From Erythrobacter aurantius (GTDB lineage: Bacteria; Pseudomonadota; Alphaproteobacteria; Sphingomonadales; Sphingomonadaceae), in assembly GCF_023823125.1 (NCBI RefSeq), contig NZ_CP090949.1, positions 62,001 to 126,000 of the forward strand: 64,000 nt of DNA, written 5' to 3'. Under the pieces are notes generated by a model. The model searched no databases, was not told the DNA's origin, and saw only the letters and a list, made by a program, of their open reading frames with translations. Made by a program: the position numbers and the translations under genes. Below, piece after piece: positions 62,271 through 64,000 of this stretch; position 1 is the stretch's first letter, and each line of letters begins with the position of its first letter.

Positions 62271-62369
62271 CTTGGGTGTACTCCATTGGAATGAGAATCA
62301 CAGGTTGGCGCATCGGATAGTCTGCCAGCCGCGCCTGCGAAAGGCCGCAATCCACAAGTGGGTGCGCGT

Positions 62370-62687
62370 TCAGCGCAGGTCCGGTTTGTTGCGGGTCAGG
62401 CTTTTTTCCATCGCCGCGATCTGTTCCTCGGTCGCGGGCAATTGCCGCGTGGCTTTCCATTCCTCCATCGGCATTCCGTGGATCAATTCGCGCGCCTGCG
62501 CCTTGTCACCTTCGTATCCTGCATCGCGGATCCAGTCGGCAAGGCAATTGCGGCAGAACCCGGCCAGACCCATCAATTCGATGTTCTGGGCATCGTGGCG
62601 ATGGCGCAAATGCCGCACCAGCCGACGAAAAGCGGCGGCTGCATATTGATCATCAAGCGTATCCAGCGGATCATTGTGGTCAGTCAT
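62370..62687 (-). CDS. DUF1244-family protein
   Basis: 105 residues from the ATG at 62687. AFRRLVRHLRHRHDAQNIELMGLAGFCRNCLADWIRDAG, with the FCRNCLA Cys pair, and HGMPMEEWKATRQ are diagnostic of PF06844, present in most alphaproteobacteria. Divergent from pyruvate kinase (about 63 bp). Much of its frame continues open across pyk, which is a shadow and not part of this gene. Confidence 0.9.
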   Translation of the reverse strand: MTDHNDPLDTLDDQYAAAAFRRLVRHLRHRHDAQNIELMGLAGFCRNCLADWIRDAGYEGDKAQARELIHGMPMEEWKATRQLPATEEQIAAMEKSLTRNKPDLR

Positions 62688-62750
62688 CAGGCTTTTCCTT
62701 GAGTTGCAAACATGCTGTGCCATAGCAGCGCAAACGGGATCAGGAACACC

Positions 62751-64000
62751 ATGGCGAAAAGTGACAATACCAGGATCGACCCGCGCGGTCGCAAGGTGAA
62801 AATTCTCGCGACGATCGGCCCGGCCAGCCGCTCGCCCGAAATGCTGCGCAAGCTTTTCCGCGCAGGCGCGGACGCGTTTCGCGTCAATATGAGCCACGGC
62901 AGCCACGCCGATCACCAGAAATCGATCGAAGCGATCCGTGCGATGGAAAAGGAATTCGCGCGTCCGATCGCCATTCTCGCCGACTTGCAGGGGCCGAAAC
63001 TGCGCGTGGGCGAATTTGTCGGCGGCAAGGCGGTGATCCGGCATTCGGGCCATTTCACGCTGGACCGCGATCCCGCCCCCGGCGACGACAGCCGCGTATG
63101 CCTGCCCCACCCCGAACTGTTCGGCATCATGGAGCGCGGGCAGCGCCTGTTGATCAATGATGGCAAGATCAAGCTGGTGGTGAAGGAAGCCGACAATCAC
63201 CGCATCTTCTGCACCGCCGAAGTCGGCGGGGTGATTTCGGACCGCAAGGGCGTGAACGTTCCCGATGCCGAAGTGCCGATCCCTGCGCTTACCGAAAAAG
63301 ACCGCAAGGACCTCGCCTTTGCCGTCGAACACGAGGCCGACTGGATCGCGCTCAGCTTCGTCCAGCGGCCCGAGGATCTGGCCGAGGCGCGCAAGCTGAT
63401 CGCTTCGCACGCCACCCGCGGGCAGACTCCGGCGCTTTGCGCCAAGATCGAGAAGCCGCAGGCGCTGCGCCGTCTGGACGAGATCATCGAACTCGCCGAC
63501 GGAATCATGGTCGCGCGCGGCGATCTGGGCGTGGAGCTTGAACCGCAGGAAGTCCCGCCGCTGCAAAAGCGCATCGTGGGTGCGGCAAGGCGCGCGGGCA
63601 AACCGGTGATCGTGGCGACGCAAATGCTCGAAAGCATGATCGAAAGCCCGATCCCGACCCGCGCCGAAGTCTCCGACGTCGCCAACGCGGTTTACGACGG
63701 GGCGGACGCGGTGATGCTTTCCGCCGAAAGCGCGGCGGGTGACTGGCCCGAAGAATCGGTTGCCATGATGCACAGGATCACCGCGCAGGTGGAACGCGAC
63801 GAGGGTTACAAGGAACGCATCCGGTTGCTCGACACGACGCCCGATGCCACCACCGCCGACGCGCTCAGCCATGCCTGCATGACCATCGCCGACACCGTGC
63901 CGATCAGCGCGATCACGGTCTTCACCGCCAGCGGCTCGACCGCGCGCCGCGTGGCACGCGAACGACCCGCAACGCCGATGCTGGTGCTCACCCCGTCGAT
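62751..64000 (+). CDS. pyk: Pyruvate kinase, 5' part (runs off the window)
   Basis: 416 codons are visible from ATG 62751 (AGGAAC upstream). Motifs: KILATIGPASRSPEMLRKL, FRVNMSHGSH, ILADLQGPKLRVG, the active-site KGVNVP, EKPQALRRLDEII, DGIMVARGDLGVE, VATQMLESM and DVANAVYDGADAVMLSAESAAGDWP. It makes pyruvate and ATP from PEP and ADP. The C-terminal allosteric domain has begun and continues beyond 64000. Confidence 0.97.
   Translation, partial: MAKSDNTRIDPRGRKVKILATIGPASRSPEMLRKLFRAGADAFRVNMSHGSHADHQKSIEAIRAMEKEFARPIAILADLQGPKLRVGEFVGGKAVIRHSGHFTLDRDPAPGDDSRVCLPHPELFGIMERGQRLLINDGKIKLVVKEADNHRIFCTAEVGGVISDRKGVNVPDAEVPIPALTEKDRKDLAFAVEHEADWIALSFVQRPEDLAEARKLIASHATRGQTPALCAKIEKPQALRRLDEIIELADGIMVARGDLGVELEPQEVPPLQKRIVGAARRAGKPVIVATQMLESMIESPIPTRAEVSDVANAVYDGADAVMLSAESAAGDWPEESVAMMHRITAQVERDEGYKERIRLLDTTPDATTADALSHACMTIADTVPISAITVFTASGSTARRVARERPATPMLVLTPS

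Noticed and set aside
62688..63872. Long open frame antisense to pyruvate kinase, continuous with DUF1244
   Set aside because: Pyruvate kinase on the + strand has all motifs of its family; only the last 105 codons of the minus frame (62370-62687) match a known family.
1..64000. tRNA, rRNA, CRISPR arrays, insertion sequences, prophage
   Set aside because: No cloverleaf, rRNA motif, regular spacer array, transposase or phage gene was recognised on reading; sensitive searches would be needed to exclude small RNAs.

Overview
This window is chromosomal DNA of an alphaproteobacterium, most likely a sphingomonad (order Sphingomonadales, probably Erythrobacteraceae). The inference rests on high G+C content, GapR, DUF1244, the UbiG and YebC/RuvC sets, TonB-dependent catabolism, PilZ signalling, and an exopolysaccharide locus next to a lasso-peptide (HprK-related kinase/PqqD) module. 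No rRNA, tRNA, CRISPR array or insertion sequence was recognised.

Region 1 (1-16033) is an exopolysaccharide locus. It holds the end of an outer-membrane export protein, a Wzz/Wzc-type tyrosine autokinase, two GT2 glycosyltransferases, and an AT-richer segment with an asparagine-synthase-like protein and a polymerase/ligase. A leftward operon follows: rfbA-rfbC-rfbD-rfbB (dTDP-L-rhamnose), a methyltransferase, a pyruvyl transferase, an F420-dehydrogenase-beta-like Fe-S protein, a Wzx-type flippase and a hexapeptide acetyltransferase. A second O-antigen ligase-like protein and small exported or anchored proteins follow at 23397-25948.

Region 2 (16206-23256) is a lasso-peptide module: nucleotidyltransferase, ABC exporter, PqqD-like RRE protein (B1), HprK-related kinase, a short precursor gene that no ordinary ORF scan reports, asparagine-synthetase-like cyclase (C) and transglutaminase-like leader peptidase (B2). 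The precursor has the PxLxxxGxxxxxT leader signature and a 16-residue core with Gly1 and Asp8, but an in-frame TAG stands exactly at the leader's conserved Tyr. The kinase gene is also cut by one in-frame TAG, while the other genes look intact. This is either a recently silenced pathway, a pair of sequence errors, or amber read-through. It is the main discovery here.

Region 3 (25952-41061) is a catabolic island: enoyl-CoA hydratase, two acyl-CoA dehydrogenases, isochorismatase-type hydrolase, TonB receptor, two NTF2-like proteins, an Asp/Glu/hydantoin racemase homologue lacking both catalytic cysteines, a GntR/FCD regulator, a CaiB-type CoA-transferase, an HMG-CoA-lyase-like enzyme and hydantoinase A/B. 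Two copies of a TTGTATACAATTTG element, one before each operon, suggest one GntR regulon. The substrate is unknown.

Region 4 (41204-64000) is mostly housekeeping: an NDUFA9-like reductase, a dienelactone-hydrolase-like lipoprotein, a PQQ/cytochrome c alcohol dehydrogenase, PurU and PurT (formate producer and formate user), nitronate monooxygenase, a degenerate GGDEF protein beside a PilZ-HTH fusion, aspartokinase, UbiG, glycerophosphodiesterase, NadR-like and PnuC (NAD salvage), ArsC/Spx-like protein, RuvC, YebC, CPBP protease, two GNATs, YbjQ, GapR, DUF1244, and the start of pyruvate kinase, which runs off the right edge. Notable non-coding features are a 13-bp inverted repeat that buries a start codon (45751-45795) and a degenerate ~21-bp tandem array carrying TGTCAC (42247-42400).
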